This document shows, one piece after another, positions 1 through 12,862 of a DNA stretch of 64,000 nt. The position numbers and the translations under genes are program-made. Below the pieces are notes generated by a model that searched no databases, had not been told where the DNA came from, and saw nothing but the letters and a program-made list of their open reading frames with translations. Positions within the stretch are counted from its first letter, which is position 1. Each line of letters opens with the position of its first letter. The DNA is from Struthidea cinerea (Eukaryota > Chordata > Aves > Passeriformes > Corcoracidae), in NCBI GenBank assembly GCA_013397865.1, contig VZTI01003800.1, positions 1,004,058-1,068,057 of the forward strand, in the 5' to 3' direction.

Positions 1-429
1 TATTTCTTTATCTAATTCCACATGTATTATACATTAATGAAATTCTGTGGGAAAAATGGGTCAGTTTCTTAATACCCCAGGGTCCCGGCTGTGGTGAGCA
101 TCAGTGAAATCATTGGTGATTCGGCAAGTGATTTCATTGAAAGTGAAAAATCAAATTGGTTTTTTGATGTCTCATGCCATATTGTGTGGTCTCCATTTTT
201 TATTGTGGATTTTGCAGACCACATTAAAAATTGAACAAGGGTGTGCACTTGCAACTTACTGTGCATAAGAGAAGAGAGGGAAGAAGAGAGGAGATCACCA
301 CTAAGAAAACCTGAGCGTAAATACACAGTGACACCTTTCTTAAGGGTTTTCATAGACCAGGTTGAAAATGTTATGCTTGCTAGCAGAGCAGAGTAATGGA
401 GGTACACTCTACAGATGGAGCTTCTAATC

Positions 430-497
430 AGATTAGCAGTAGAGCAGTTTGAAAAGTGCTTTGGAATAAAAGGCATTATATAAATGCAAGCCATTAT
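430..497 (+). repeat. 3' tail of an ancient SINE/LINE (MIR/CORE-SINE or L2-like)
   Basis: The segment reads as a diverged copy of the tail shared by old amniote SINEs and LINEs: a block like AAGTGCTTTG, then a GGCATTATATAAATGCAAG-type block. A second copy of the same pattern lies at 21225-21285, which supports a dispersed repeat rather than chance. The family name is from memory and could be MIR, another CORE-SINE or an L2/L3 LINE end. The body upstream is too diverged for me to define the 5' edge. Confidence 0.5.
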
Positions 498-3400
498 CAC
501 TATGGGGTATATTTTTCTCCTTATGTGTGTGCATAATTCCCTCTAGAATTAATGGGAGATGCATGCATGCATTGAAGGGAAACTATACCTGACAGTGTGC
601 TTCTTTTCCACTAAAATAACTAGGACGATAAAATTTGTTAGAGGGCAGAAAATGCTAGATCAGTTGAATAAGGTATTCATTGGATACCAGTCTAACTGGT
701 CTACTGAAAACTTTGCCACTCTATATTAAAAGCTGTACACTGTATCACAAAGAGATAAAGAGGTGGTAACAGTTCAAGTGATTCAACTGGTGGAAGAAAT
801 TATGGGAAGTTGGCATATTAAGGGCCCTATTAGGAATTGTTTGATTTCTCTGGATTTTTTAGATATCCCCAATTCAGTGTGTCAGGAATATACATTTTAA
901 AGTAAACATTTGTTCTAAGAATGACGTTAATGTTATCCAGCTGAAAAGTGTGGTGTCCTACCCAATCCTGAATCTTCTAATATTCATGCAAAATCTAGGA
1001 AATAGAGATGACTGACATCTCTCAGATTTTCATTGTATTTTGGAGTTTTCTTGTGGTGATTTGATGATCTTAGGTTGTTACTCAGCTAGACAGTAAATGG
1101 GATGATCTGAGCCATCCTGTAAAGCTAAATAACCCCACAATCAAGCACTTGGCAGAAAATACTTTGAGGAAAACTTACAATATCTACTTAAGATGCCAAA
1201 TACTCATTTATAGTTGGTTTTACCTAACTGGAAGCAACTACATGCTCAGTTCTCTTCCACTGTCATTCTTTTAGTGCAAATCTGTGTTCATTTACTGGAT
1301 TTTGAGTTGGGCTCTAGCTCAGACAGTGAAGTTACCAGTTCTGCCTTCTCACCCCAGCAGCTATTGCCCTTGTCATGAGCCTCATTAGAACTACAGTTTA
1401 GAGCAGGATTCTGCTACTCTGAGTCAGCACCTAAGGCCGTTCCAAGGCCTACAACATCTGGATTAATACCTCAGGCGAGCCACTTCAGCCTTTTGGGATA
1501 GCCGTACAATTGCCATTTGCTTGTAAGCAATACTACCTCTAAATAGAACATAGTATTTCTATAAACTCTATTAGTAAAATGACCAAATTATACAGAAACC
1601 AAAAAGTATATTGTCAAGAATGCTGGGCAGATTTAATGTCACAGGGCAGGGGGGGCAAGAAAACTGAGCAGCTATAAGGTAAAAATGCAGACTACAATAG
1701 CATTTGAGGTAACACACATTTATTTTTATTCATTAAGTGTTCTTCTGGTCAACTCGTTAGAAACCTCACTTCATCTACTATCCATTTTTGTCAATGTAGA
1801 CCTTAAAAAAAGTGATCTGTACAGATCTCCCAACATGTGTTTACCATATACCACGCGTGATTGCAACCACGCACAACAAGGTAAATGGGGGAAACTATTT
1901 CACTGGAGTAAGTGAAGCCACGCTAGGCTAAATAAAGTGGTTTTTAAAAAATCTGAATCAGATTCATTGTTTACAGAATAACTTATTAGTGTCTGTATGT
2001 TAAGGTTTTGTCAGGTGTTTCATTATAAATCCTCATTTTGGAAAATTTAAAACTCCAGGGTAGCATTGTTTTAAATTACAGGAGCATAGATTTTACATAA
2101 CTATAATGCTGTTTTTTAAAAAGTCCTATACCTGAAAAATATCTTTATTTGCTTAAATGAAGTTTGGCATGCAAGCAAGCCATAATGAAAAACAATTGGG
2201 TTTTTTCAGGGGGAGGGGGGCAATAATATATATTTTAATACAGAAGAGTTATTTCATTTTTAAAACTGTTTACATATGCTTGGCAAACTAAACAGCCAGC
2301 ATACTTACAAAACTGTCTTAGCAGGAGGCATGCCCAGTACCTGAATATGGTCTAAAACCTAAACAATGGTATGAATAATCATAAGGCAAGCTGGTTCCCT
2401 CCTCACTGAATTTTAGCCCATGAAAAACCAATCTGCTCCTATTAGAAGCCATGGAGAACGTTTCCAATTGAGACTGACTTTGCAGAAGTCACCTTGGCTC
2501 AGCCCCTAGGAGGCTCCATTTTGTGTCACCCACCAGAGCTGCCACCTGTGGACCATCGCGGCCTCTTCCCATCTTGGCTGCAAAAACGTGCAAGATGCAT
2601 GTTCAGCTCAGGCAAATCTATGGACTACATGGTAGACTGCTCTCTCGTGGAAGATAATGTGTGGCTACCAGCTGTCAAACCCCAAATTGCTCCCAGTCAA
2701 ATTTGGTTTTGGTGATTATTATTTAGGTGCCAGATAATTATATTAAAACTTTCAGGACTTCCTTTCCATGGCCATGGAACTTCAGATGTAAACTTGTAGC
2801 TTTGTCATGATTTTATCCAGTTTTGGTATTCTCAACAATTTAACATTCCTTTAATATTCACTCGGTGAATACTTTATTCAATACCTGTGACAGTAAGATG
2901 TTCGTTACAAATTTTTGTCTAATCTACTGAAATTCAAATTCTAGTTTAAAAAATATGAGCAGATATGAGTAGCTGCAATACTTTTTACTAGTTTTGTAGG
3001 TAAAAGCGTACAACTGTACGTAGGTGGTATCCTTCCAAGCCTCAGCATCCCAGCCATGTACCCTGTATCCATGGATTGCCCATATTTCAGCTTGCCAAAA
3101 ACATCAAGAGAAAAGGAGGCCCATAAACTTTCCAGTGCAATTGTGCCCATTGTGTGACTTCCACTTTTTCATTAATCCCTTCCAAATTGTTCTTCACCAC
3201 TGGCAGTTCTTGCTTTGTGTTGGTTAGGAAACTCTGCCTAGAAAGTTGTGGGTGAAGGCCTATGCAGTGCATTGCAGTCCTGGTTTGTAATGTTATTGAA
3301 TGATTAAATTAGTTTAAATACAAAGAGTTCAAATCCATTGTTGACTTCAAGGAACTGACAGATGCAAGGGCATTTTCTGAATAACTGTTAGTTACAAAAT

Positions 3401-3939
3401 AATGGTTTAACGTGAGAAATAAAACTTTCAGACCTAAACTGAGCTCTGTTAGCAATACAGATTTTGTCTAACATACATAATGAAACCAGCAAATTAGGTC
3501 CCATGGCCATAGACCTCATGGAGGAAAAGCAAACAGAGCATGAATCAAAAAGCTCTAGAAGGCAATAAACTATTGGTAACTTATAAAACTTATAAATTAA
3601 GGCAAAAAAATCAAAATATCAAACAAGTTTAGCTGTTAAAATCTGTGTGCATTTAGAGGGAAAAGCTGAATTCAAAACACAGTATGGAAGTGTAAGACTT
3701 CTAACTTAAAGATCCAGGTCAATATAAGCTACATCAGAAATACAGTCATCAAAAAGAGATCAAATCTTTTTAATTCTTTCCCACTTTGTCCTTCACTTGT
3801 GCAATTCATCAGGGCAATACAGCATGTACAGCATTGACACCTCCCATGCTGTGTGTGGCCCTCTGCAATTTTGAACCATAATGTCAGCCTTCACTTTTAA
3901 TTTCTTGACCCTGTCTGGTTTATACCTTAGCCTGCAGGT

Positions 3940-3972
3940 ATAAAAAAAACCCTGCAGGTTTTTTATTTTACC
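3940..3972. repeat. Imperfect palindrome around duplicated CCTGCAGG
   Basis: The 9-mer CCTGCAGGT occurs twice about 20 bp apart. The second copy is flanked by an A run on the left and a T run on the right, making a near-perfect hairpin interrupted by one extra C. It is probably a local duplication beside a homopolymer tract. No function is implied. Confidence 0.5.
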
Positions 3973-5529
3973 TTTTGTTAAAAATACCAAACTAAAATCT
4001 TTAAAAGTCTCTGTTTTAAAATCCCCCAAATACCAGTTATTGACCTGATCATATATAAGTTAAGCTTTAAACACACATATTGACCTAATTAAGTTAAAAC
4101 CTATTTAGGGAGTTCTAAAATATATTTTACTGCATCATGGTCTATAAGAACGTCATCATATCAAGTCATATTTAGTTTGTTAAATACACATTTGTGCAAT
4201 TTTAAGCAGCCGCTGTAAGACTCCTTTGTAGTAAGTGTGGCTATGCCATTGATAAAGTTGGTTTGTGAAGTTTCCAATCTAACATATATTAGTAGAACTG
4301 AGTATTCTGCATGCTTAATAACTTTTTTCCTAATGATTTAAATCACCATGAATCTTAATGCAGTAAAGAAAAACAAGAGATAAAATAGTTAAAAATATAT
4401 TTATGTCATTGAGCTTATCTTTCAGTCCTGAGTTATTGTATGCTTTCCACGCCCATTTAATAGACTGAGGTCCTGCAAATAATTTTTATTTGTAGTTGTA
4501 TAAAGTGAACAGCAGAGTGAGTTTGCTACAGTTTGGGTGGGTGAGAGGGAACAGTGCAACCTAGAAGCAACCAAAAGGATTTTGTTTTTGTCAGTTTGTA
4601 AAAAAGATTTGCTCTTACGCCGAAAGGTGCCAAGTTTCAGTGTGGAATTCATTTTTACGACTGCATTAGAAAACCCCTGAAAACAGGGGTTTCAAGCAAG
4701 AATGCTGACACAGCCTGAAACACAGTGTCAAAAAAGGAGAGAAAGGGGTGCTGTAATGCACATAACTTGTTTTCTCTCATTATTGCTTTCAAAGAAGCAA
4801 CTTGTTGCCTACCCTTAGGTATCAGACAATGTTTAAAGCATGTCTCATCACAGTCTTTATACAGGTGTGTGGAAAAGGCCTCATGCAAACCCTCTTCTGA
4901 AATTAAACTGGTAGCTCACTCTACTAGAGGACGCTGAATCATTTCCTCATTTTTTAATGGGATTTTTTAATCTGAGACAATCTTGTGATTTGGAGGAAAC
5001 AGACACATAGATTATGTCTTAGCCATTCTTTAAATCTTATTTTAGGGTATGGTCTGCCACTAAAACTGGAGGAAAAAGTAATGATGAGCTGCTTGTGCAG
5101 ATTTAAAGTACTATGCAAATTGCTAGGAGAAGATGATGTGGAAGAACCTATATTAGTTTGAGCTATATTTATATCCTGACTTTTTTAGGTGGCTTATTTA
5201 GTGGTTTGCAGTGAAAACAGCTTGTATCGTGCATTGCTGAAAGTGTGAGACTTTTCGCATTCTCTTGTCAAGAAAATTATCTGATAAAGAATTGTTTTTC
5301 AGAGAGCCGATCTGAATAAAGTACGAGAAGTTAAACATGAAAATGCTAAAAAACTTTTTCAAAACTTTGCCAAAATATAACCAGTGAAGCAAACCAAATT
5401 CAGTGAAAAGAGATCATAGCATGGCTACCTTCTTGTTGAACAAATCAATTGAATATACACTATACTGAGTCTTTACAATGCATAATGTTGGGTTTGTGTT
5501 GAAGCAGCATTATATAACTGGAGAAATCC

Positions 5530-5935
5530 CCGGGACATTGAAAAGGCCAATTTAAGTTACGAGGCTTTTTTATAGCATCGGCAGCTACAATAAATAACAA
5601 TTCAGAAAGAGTGAGTTATTAAAGGGAAGGGAGGGACAGGGCTTCACTGTTTTCAGTGCTGCTCAGGCTTGGGCTTTGTTTCCACCTTAAAATCTTTACC
5701 TGGCCATGATCTGTTGTTCCATTACTGGAGGGCAAAAATGGGAGGAATTGTCTGGGCTAAATTGCAATTAGGCAGCCCTGAGAGAGGCTGGCACCAGTTA
5801 ACTTGGGATATTGGAGTGAAAAGGCCCGTAATCAGCCTTCGGTCATGTAGAACAATGCATAAAATTAAATTGACATTAATGAATAATTGTGTAATGAAAA
5901 TGGAAGAGGAGAGTTAATTGCATGTTACAGTGAGT
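5530..5935. promoter_or_regulatory. Candidate conserved non-coding element
   Basis: This block has no recognisable repeat and carries many developmental-type motifs: a TAATC core at 5829-5833, an AACAAT SOX-like core near 5851, and a cluster of ATTAAT, AATAATTG and GTTAATTG cores between 5860 and 5920. An 82-codon open frame on the plus strand (5669-5917) crosses it but matches nothing I know. The call is inference from motif density and complex composition; I cannot test conservation. Confidence 0.25.
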
Positions 5936-8900
5936 GTAATGCCTAGATAACCTTGCATTTAATGCTATTCTTAGCCCTGCTGCCAAGACTTCTACAGAGC
6001 CTCTCTCTGCAGGAAGTCATTAAAGCTGTGAGTAGATAATGCAGGCTCAGTGAAACCTAAGTGGCAACAATATAACAAGAGTTTCTTTCAGACCTTAGTG
6101 TTTTCAGAAAAAAAGGGTGTGTTGAGGTAATTTGTACACATCGGAATGAAAACAGGAAAGTCAGAGAAATCTATTTGTAGTTTGTCAAGTTCCATAGAAT
6201 TTTCAACTATTGTTGAAACCAAAGTCAATTCATATAATCAAAGACAAGACTAACCATCAGTGCTTGCAGCACTGGAAGCATCCAGCTGTCTACAGCTAAA
6301 ACTGTTGTTAATCACCCAGAACAGCAAAGGATACAAAACACTTGACCTTAGACATAAGGTGGCAGTGGGAGCCATCTTCAGCACTATCCTATTGACACAG
6401 CTGGTTTGTGCTGATAAATAAGACTCCAGAAAAGTAGAATTAAAAAACTTGGTCTATTTTTGTATCTTTGAGCATCAGAATGAATAACTGTTTATATGTG
6501 CCTGGATATTTCGCAAAACACTTAAACCTGTATTCTCCGTAAAACAAGATTCCTTCCCTGTTTTTCTCCTTGTAGGATTTTGTAAATCAGATCTCAGAAA
6601 TAAGGCTTTTGTTTGTTTGTTTTTAACCTATTGAATGTCCCAGGAGAGTTTACTCCAACAGCGATACTTGTTTTTGCCTTAGGGACATTGGTTGCTATCA
6701 TGATGTTGTATTGATTACAGTGGGATTGTCCTTCAGCAATATGACCCTGCTTATAATGTAGATTTAGCAGTCAGAAAGTTAAAGGACTAGAGGAAAGCTT
6801 GCCTCATGAAAACCAACCAACCTCAAAACAATCAAGAGTCCTGAAAAGTGCACATTTTTGATGTATATAGTTTTGTAATTGCTTAAGCAGTATGCTTACA
6901 TGTCCATTATTAAAAACTAAATAGTTTTCATAAAGTCAGTGGTTTATCATTGCTGACATTACCTCTGCATTATGATTCTTTTTGTAAAGACAAAGTGTGA
7001 AAACTTAGTTCAGCAGAAGATGGCTTTATATTTGGAAAAAGATTCTATTCAAAAGGCTATTCTCTGCTTGTGAATACTACACTAACTCATCAGCTTTGAC
7101 TGTGTGTATTCTGCACATAGTTTATGTGTTACAAAGTGATGTGAAGACGAGCATCCTGTTACATTTTGGGTCTTGACTCAGACTTGGTTAACTCATCCTT
7201 TAGATGAAATATGTGAACATGTGGATTCAGCCTCCACAGATAAGCTGATGAACTGCAGGCATCTTATCCACTAAAACTGCCTTCTAGGAAAACAAGGAGC
7301 AGAATGCTACTTGCTTGGATGATTTTGTCTCTTGGTAAAGTTAAATATTTGCCATCTTAATTGCTGCATTTCTGACCTTATACTCTTTGGAAATGGTATG
7401 GAGAGTTCACATTACTACTAAGAGTGGTATAAACCCATTGTTGCCTGGGTTTCCGATTCCATGGACATGATCATCAGACTGGACAGAAACTAAAGTGAGG
7501 AATTTTTTGGGCTGTGCCTACGTCTGAACCACGGCTGTAGACAGACTCTTAAAAAAAACCCTGAACTTGCCAGTGGTGGCACCATCTTTACCTCTTCCTC
7601 TCAGTTGGTTAACAATATTTCTCAGAAGCCTGTGGCCAAGAGACAGAACGAACCACAAAGGTTTTTTTAAACAGCAAACTGTTAATAAATACTAGGTGGC
7701 GATGAGAGTTGTCTGTGAAACTGAAAGGCAGCAATGAAACTTTTTGCAAAAGAAATGTTTTTTCCATTTACAGATGAAGACTGTAACAGGTTTCAAAAAG
7801 AATTTAGACATGAGTACAGGGCAGTGAGAGCATGCACAGTTAAAACCAATAACATTACTAGAAGTTCAGAGAAACTTCCTGTTTCAGAAGGCCTTCCATT
7901 GCTGCTTTAGGGCGTTTGGCAGCTTCCTGTGGGGTAGCTGGTACCAGCCCATACTGGAGGGGACTCCTGGGCCAGCTGGAGCCTGCTTTTTCTGATGTTA
8001 CCATTCCTTTGTCCCTGTTTCATTAATTGGCTCCTTCCCATAATACACCTCAGAAATACAAATCTGTTACTGCATAGTGTGACCATTGTATGAAATGGTC
8101 TGTCGCTGAGGCAGGACCAGATAATTTAAACAGTGACATATTTTCTCAGCCATTCTTATTGCAACAGTTGAATTTTCACCTAACTTGTAAGGGTGCTTGC
8201 TTCAGCAGCTTCTTCCTGTAGCCAGTACATGTGGTAGCTACTCTCTCTTCCCTCTCCAGTTAAAGGCCCTACTTTGTTCACATCTTAGTGGAACCTGTTC
8301 TATTTTTGTGCAGTTACAATTACATTTCCAGCAGACCCAGGCAGGGTGATAGTAACCCAGGTTAGAACAAAACTTTTGATTATTTTTTGCTAAGCTATTG
8401 TGCATGACAGCAGAGATACTTTGTGCAGTGTACTAAACAATTTGTGCATTTATGATCACTACATTTCTTTCTAGTTACCATGCTGTGCTCTGAATGTTAC
8501 GGAGGTCAGCTTCACATAAAATGTAGCCAGAGTCTTTGAACTTAAGTGTCTAAATAGGGTCATGGATATAAGTAATCTGTTTGTAACATGAACAACTTTG
8601 AAAGCAATCCACTTACTGTTTCATGATTTGGGTGGACTATTCAGATTTTCTGGATATGCTCTGAGTCACGCAATGCCCTGTTGAGTACATTTGCTATGTA
8701 ATTCAGTATGGGGTTGCTTGCTATTAAGAATATCAATGTAGCATGGACGATGTTGTTGACAATATCCACATACTACACAAGGGCCTGTGAGTAACAGGGA
8801 TAAATGCCAGTGGTAAATCAAAGCTTGTGTGGCCTTGGTGTGGATATTAATGCTTTTGCTGGAGAGTGTGAACAGGGATAGCTGCAGGTTGATGTAAACT

Positions 8901-11900
8901 AGGGCCATACGGGCCTGGGACTGCACCAGGTGATGAGTGCATGTACCACCCCAATGTTCAGGGGGGGCCAAAAACTGTTCTCTCCTTTCCTTGCTCCCAC
9001 AGATGCTGAAACATCCATGCTCTGAGAGTGAAGGGATTAGGAATTCAGTTCAGCTGTATCCTATTTTAAATTTCAGTGGGGAATCAATACCAAACTTTCC
9101 CTGGTACTGGGATACTTCAGTTTTGAGCAACGTATCTTCTTTCAGTTTCTGCTTATACTTCACCTACTGCTTAGTGTGATGCATTATATAGGTGGGTTTT
9201 TGTTAGCATGTGTCCCAGGCTCTATTCCTAATTCATTCTTCCCATGGAATGAACAAGTTGTATTAATTTCCTTCCTTAAGCTACCTAGCATGTGTTTTAA
9301 GTTTTTCAAACAACTGAGCACAGAATCGTCATATCAGGTTCTTTGAGACTGCAGCACAGTGAAGAAACAGCTAAACTTCAGCCTTCTGCTGCTCTTTCCC
9401 TTCCATGGAAGCTGCTATAAGGAAAATAGAACAATTAAGTCACTTTTAAGTCATTACCAGTTTTATCTCCTTAGGGGAGCATTAATTTTTTATTTTCATT
9501 TTCTGCATTCTTCTCTCCCAGATTCAAGGATTTTGTATAGTTTGATAAGGTGGAGCTCTTTGCTTTTAAAATATGTGGATGTGAGTCCATTTTTACTGTT
9601 TGCTTTGTGCTAGTACCAGTACATTAGCCTCTGTGGATTTTGTTAATCCAGATTTACTTGTGTGAGAGTTGACTCTGACCCAGAATGTGCCTCATGCAAT
9701 GCATTTTAAGGAATGGGAATGTGCTTTCATGAATTCTAGCTGAAGCTGAAATAGATGTTGAAGCTATAAAGGCAATATGTGAATCCTCTAATAAAAACCC
9801 ATAATTACATTGACTAGAATTCAGGGAAATAGCTGAACTGTATTCAGCAGGAACCTAACATTTGGCAGCTTTCTGGGTGGCATAAATCAGTATATTTAGT
9901 GAATGTTTTCAGCTTATTGTCTTCTTTGTATTTGTATTATGGAATTGGGCTAATGACTCAGAGACAAGATTTTGCTGAGTTGCTCAAAGTTACGAGTTGT
10001 AATGGTCTTTCCCAAATTCACATGTTATTCTGACCAGAATACTTCTCTGTTTTCTGTTATGTTCAAGGCCTGTGGACTTTGATGAAGGTCAAAACAAAGG
10101 AAAAGAGCAGTCAAATGCAACTTGAGGAGTTTTATTAGAATAGGTTATAAAATAGGGGGCAGATGGAGTGATAGTTTTCCAAAGCATTGGAAAAGAATTT
10201 AAGAGCATGGCAGAGTTTTGCTGTTGACAAATTGCTGATCAAGAGTAAGTTTTGCTGAAGAAGATCTACTTCTCCATTCCTGGGCTCAATAAAATGATGA
10301 CAATGAGGAGAAATCCAGTTCCTTATATAGCCCATGTTTGACAAGCATGTAAAGAGGATAAGGATTATTTGATCACAGGCTGTAAGCATCTATCATTGGG
10401 AAAGGAATTTTGTGAAGAAGCTCTAAAAAACAAGCAAAACAAAGTATGAGATTCAAGAAAGTTTAAGTTTTTAATAGTCAAGATAACTGAGCTTCACAAC
10501 AGGTTAACAGTTCTTGTGAGTGGTTTCCTCTCAACAGTGAGCATTCATTAATTGTAGAGGTTATTCTATAAGTTGTGGACTATTTTTGGAAAAGGAAGTC
10601 TTAAAGGATGACCATTGAGTCCATGGCACACAGTGCTCACAGTACTGGTAGCACTACATGAAATGCAAACAGCTGTGGGTGAACAGATGCTGCAGATTAA
10701 GAAGTGCTCCTATCCCAGTTCTACCACTGGTTCTGTTGGAAGAAAGAGCAGGTTCCTCATGAAAGGAATCTTACGTATTTTTACAAGGAATATTTGCTTT
10801 TCTAGCAAATTACACTGCTCGTAGCAGTCATTTTGTCATGCGTTCTCATCTCTGGTTGGATAATCCTTTCTCTTTTATATGGAAATATGTTTGGTGAAAA
10901 ATTTATTGAACAAAGTAACTTCTGTCTGATGCTTAAAGAAAACTGAAGGAAAACTATTGTTATACTGCTATTTTATTACCCTATTTATCTAATATGGAAG
11001 TGCAAGGAAAAATAGCTTTTGTTTCAGTTTTTCATAGCTTTTACACAAATATGTTGATTTCACAGAACCGACTAATCAATTAAATTAAGTTTTCTGATCT
11101 TACTCATTTTTAATAGCTCCATTATTCACTGTATCAAAAAATCAAGGGGATGATAAGATAATAATTTTCTCTTGGAACTGTGGAAGTTTCTGAATTAATT
11201 TAAAAGATACGGAATCAAGAAACACATTGGTATGATTGAGGAGCTAAAACTGAATCTTTATTATTCAAGCTTGTTAAACTCAGTTCAGTGGGACAAATGA
11301 ATTACAGCTATAACTGGAACCAAAAGGATCAACAGTTTGTGCATAAGTGATTGGTTTCTCTGAATATAGACACTGCACTTACCTTCCTACATTGAAATCA
11401 AGATTCTAACTAGATTAGTAAATATTATAAAAAAATAAAGAGCTGAAGAATTGATTAGGTTAAGGAAATGCAAACCTTTTCATTAGAGTCATTTTTTTTA
11501 GCTATGTGAAAGTTCATAAAACAATGGTCACAATGACACTTCCTTTTTTCTATAGAAATCTGCATAAGCTTTAATCAGTATTTAAATACTTGGCATGTCT
11601 TTTACATGTTATTTAAATTAATTCACTGCAAAAACGTTAAGTATAGTATGTTGTAATAGTAAACTCCTTTGAGAACAGATTTTTTTTTCACCTTGTTAAA
11701 TTTTGATATGTTTTCTCATAGCTTACCAGAATAAGGAATATGTTATGCATTGAATAAGGTTGGTTCTAGTTTAAGCTCTATGTGCATGATGATGTAATTA
11801 TTTAATACTGAGAAAGTTTGACTTTTCTGCTGTTATGCGGCTCCTACAAACTTACGCCAATGATTACTAGAATTTTAATTGCAATGTTACAGGCAGCTGG

Positions 11901-12799
11901 AGATTATTATTATCTCCTGTATCTGTAGCAATTATGTAGGATGCCATAGCAATGGTCATTTAAGAATTCTTGACATTATTTGCCTGGCTTGGTCAAAAAG
12001 TATTATGAGAATGATAGTGTTTCATCCTGAGAAAATGCCTGTGAGTGGGTTGAGTGGATGTAAGCTGTCTCAGGTTCAGCCGCTTCAACATGCTGATGCT
12101 CCTCTCACCTTGTCTTTGGTACCTGTTGTATTTGCCTGCCTGTCCAAGTACACCCTAAGCCTGGCCAAATCTGTGACTATGCTTATGAGGTTCTTCTCAG
12201 ACTTCCCTTTTCTGTGATGAAACGCTGGTAAAGTAGTTCAGAATCAGCATCACTCTGGTCCTCACTGCAATGGGTAGGCTGACATCTATCCCTGGAGGTT
12301 GGGAAGAGTCTTTCACATCAGTTAGACTGACTGAAGTGAGCTCAGTCTATATTTGTTTAGATTGGAAAATGTGGTCAAATTTGTGGGAAGTGCTAACACC
12401 TACAGTAAAGGGACTTTTTTTTTTCAACATTTTGCTTTAACTACTATTGGTAGTTTAACTGGTTGCTATGAATTGGTAGTTATTTTTGTGTGGACAGTGA
12501 TTCAGAACAACAAAGGCATTGCTGCAGGAGGGAACCTCTGACACATGCTCATAAGTGGCTGTACTGTTGCTTGGACTTGGACTCCACTTTCCCACCACCC
12601 CTGAACTTTATCGACCATACCTGAAAAAAAACCTGGCTACTGTTTGACTGCCACCTTTTCTTCTGTTGTCATTTTTAAAATTTCCATTTCTATAACACAT
12701 ACATATTAAATCATAGGTCAAAATATTCTCTAAAGTATTTAGATGGTTAAAAAGACAAATGCTTAGTGGAATTTTCAAAATCTCTGAACTTCAGTGCTT
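5936..12799. other. Non-coding sequence without recognisable elements
   Basis: Only chance-length open frames occur (maximum 112 codons at 11879-12217, plus strand). No repeat family, RNA gene or promoter is recognisable. Short GTTTGTTTGTTTTT and T-rich runs are scattered through it. It may hold diverged transposon relics below my detection limit. Confidence 0.65.
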
Positions 12800-12862
12800 C
12801 AGTCCCATTGATTGAAATGGAAGTCAGGATGTCAACTTCCTTAGGTGTTCAGGAAAATCCTA
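12800..12862. repeat. Fossil interspersed repeat, CCATTGA..TCAATGG type
   Basis: The segment contains a CCCATTGATTGAAATGGAAG core followed by a TTAGGTGTTCAGGAAAATCC-like stretch. Similar cores appear at 42763-42825 and, inverted, at 47421-47463. I associate this core with an old interspersed repeat common in reptile and bird genomes but am not sure of the family name. The boundaries are approximate. Confidence 0.4.

Larger units (their letters stand above)
1..5529. other. AT-rich non-coding sequence
   Basis: No gene is supported here. The longest open frame (143 codons, minus strand, 69-500) runs through a fossil repeat tail and has no recognisable domain. Other frames are under 80 codons. 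The stretch has short A and T runs, a 14-bp self-complementary ATGCAT run at 559-572 and a near-palindrome around 3940-3972. Apart from the repeat tail listed separately I see nothing functional. Confidence 0.7.

Noticed and set aside
69..500. 143-codon minus-strand open frame
   Set aside because: Runs over a fossil repeat tail, has no recognisable domain, and its length is within chance for this much sequence.
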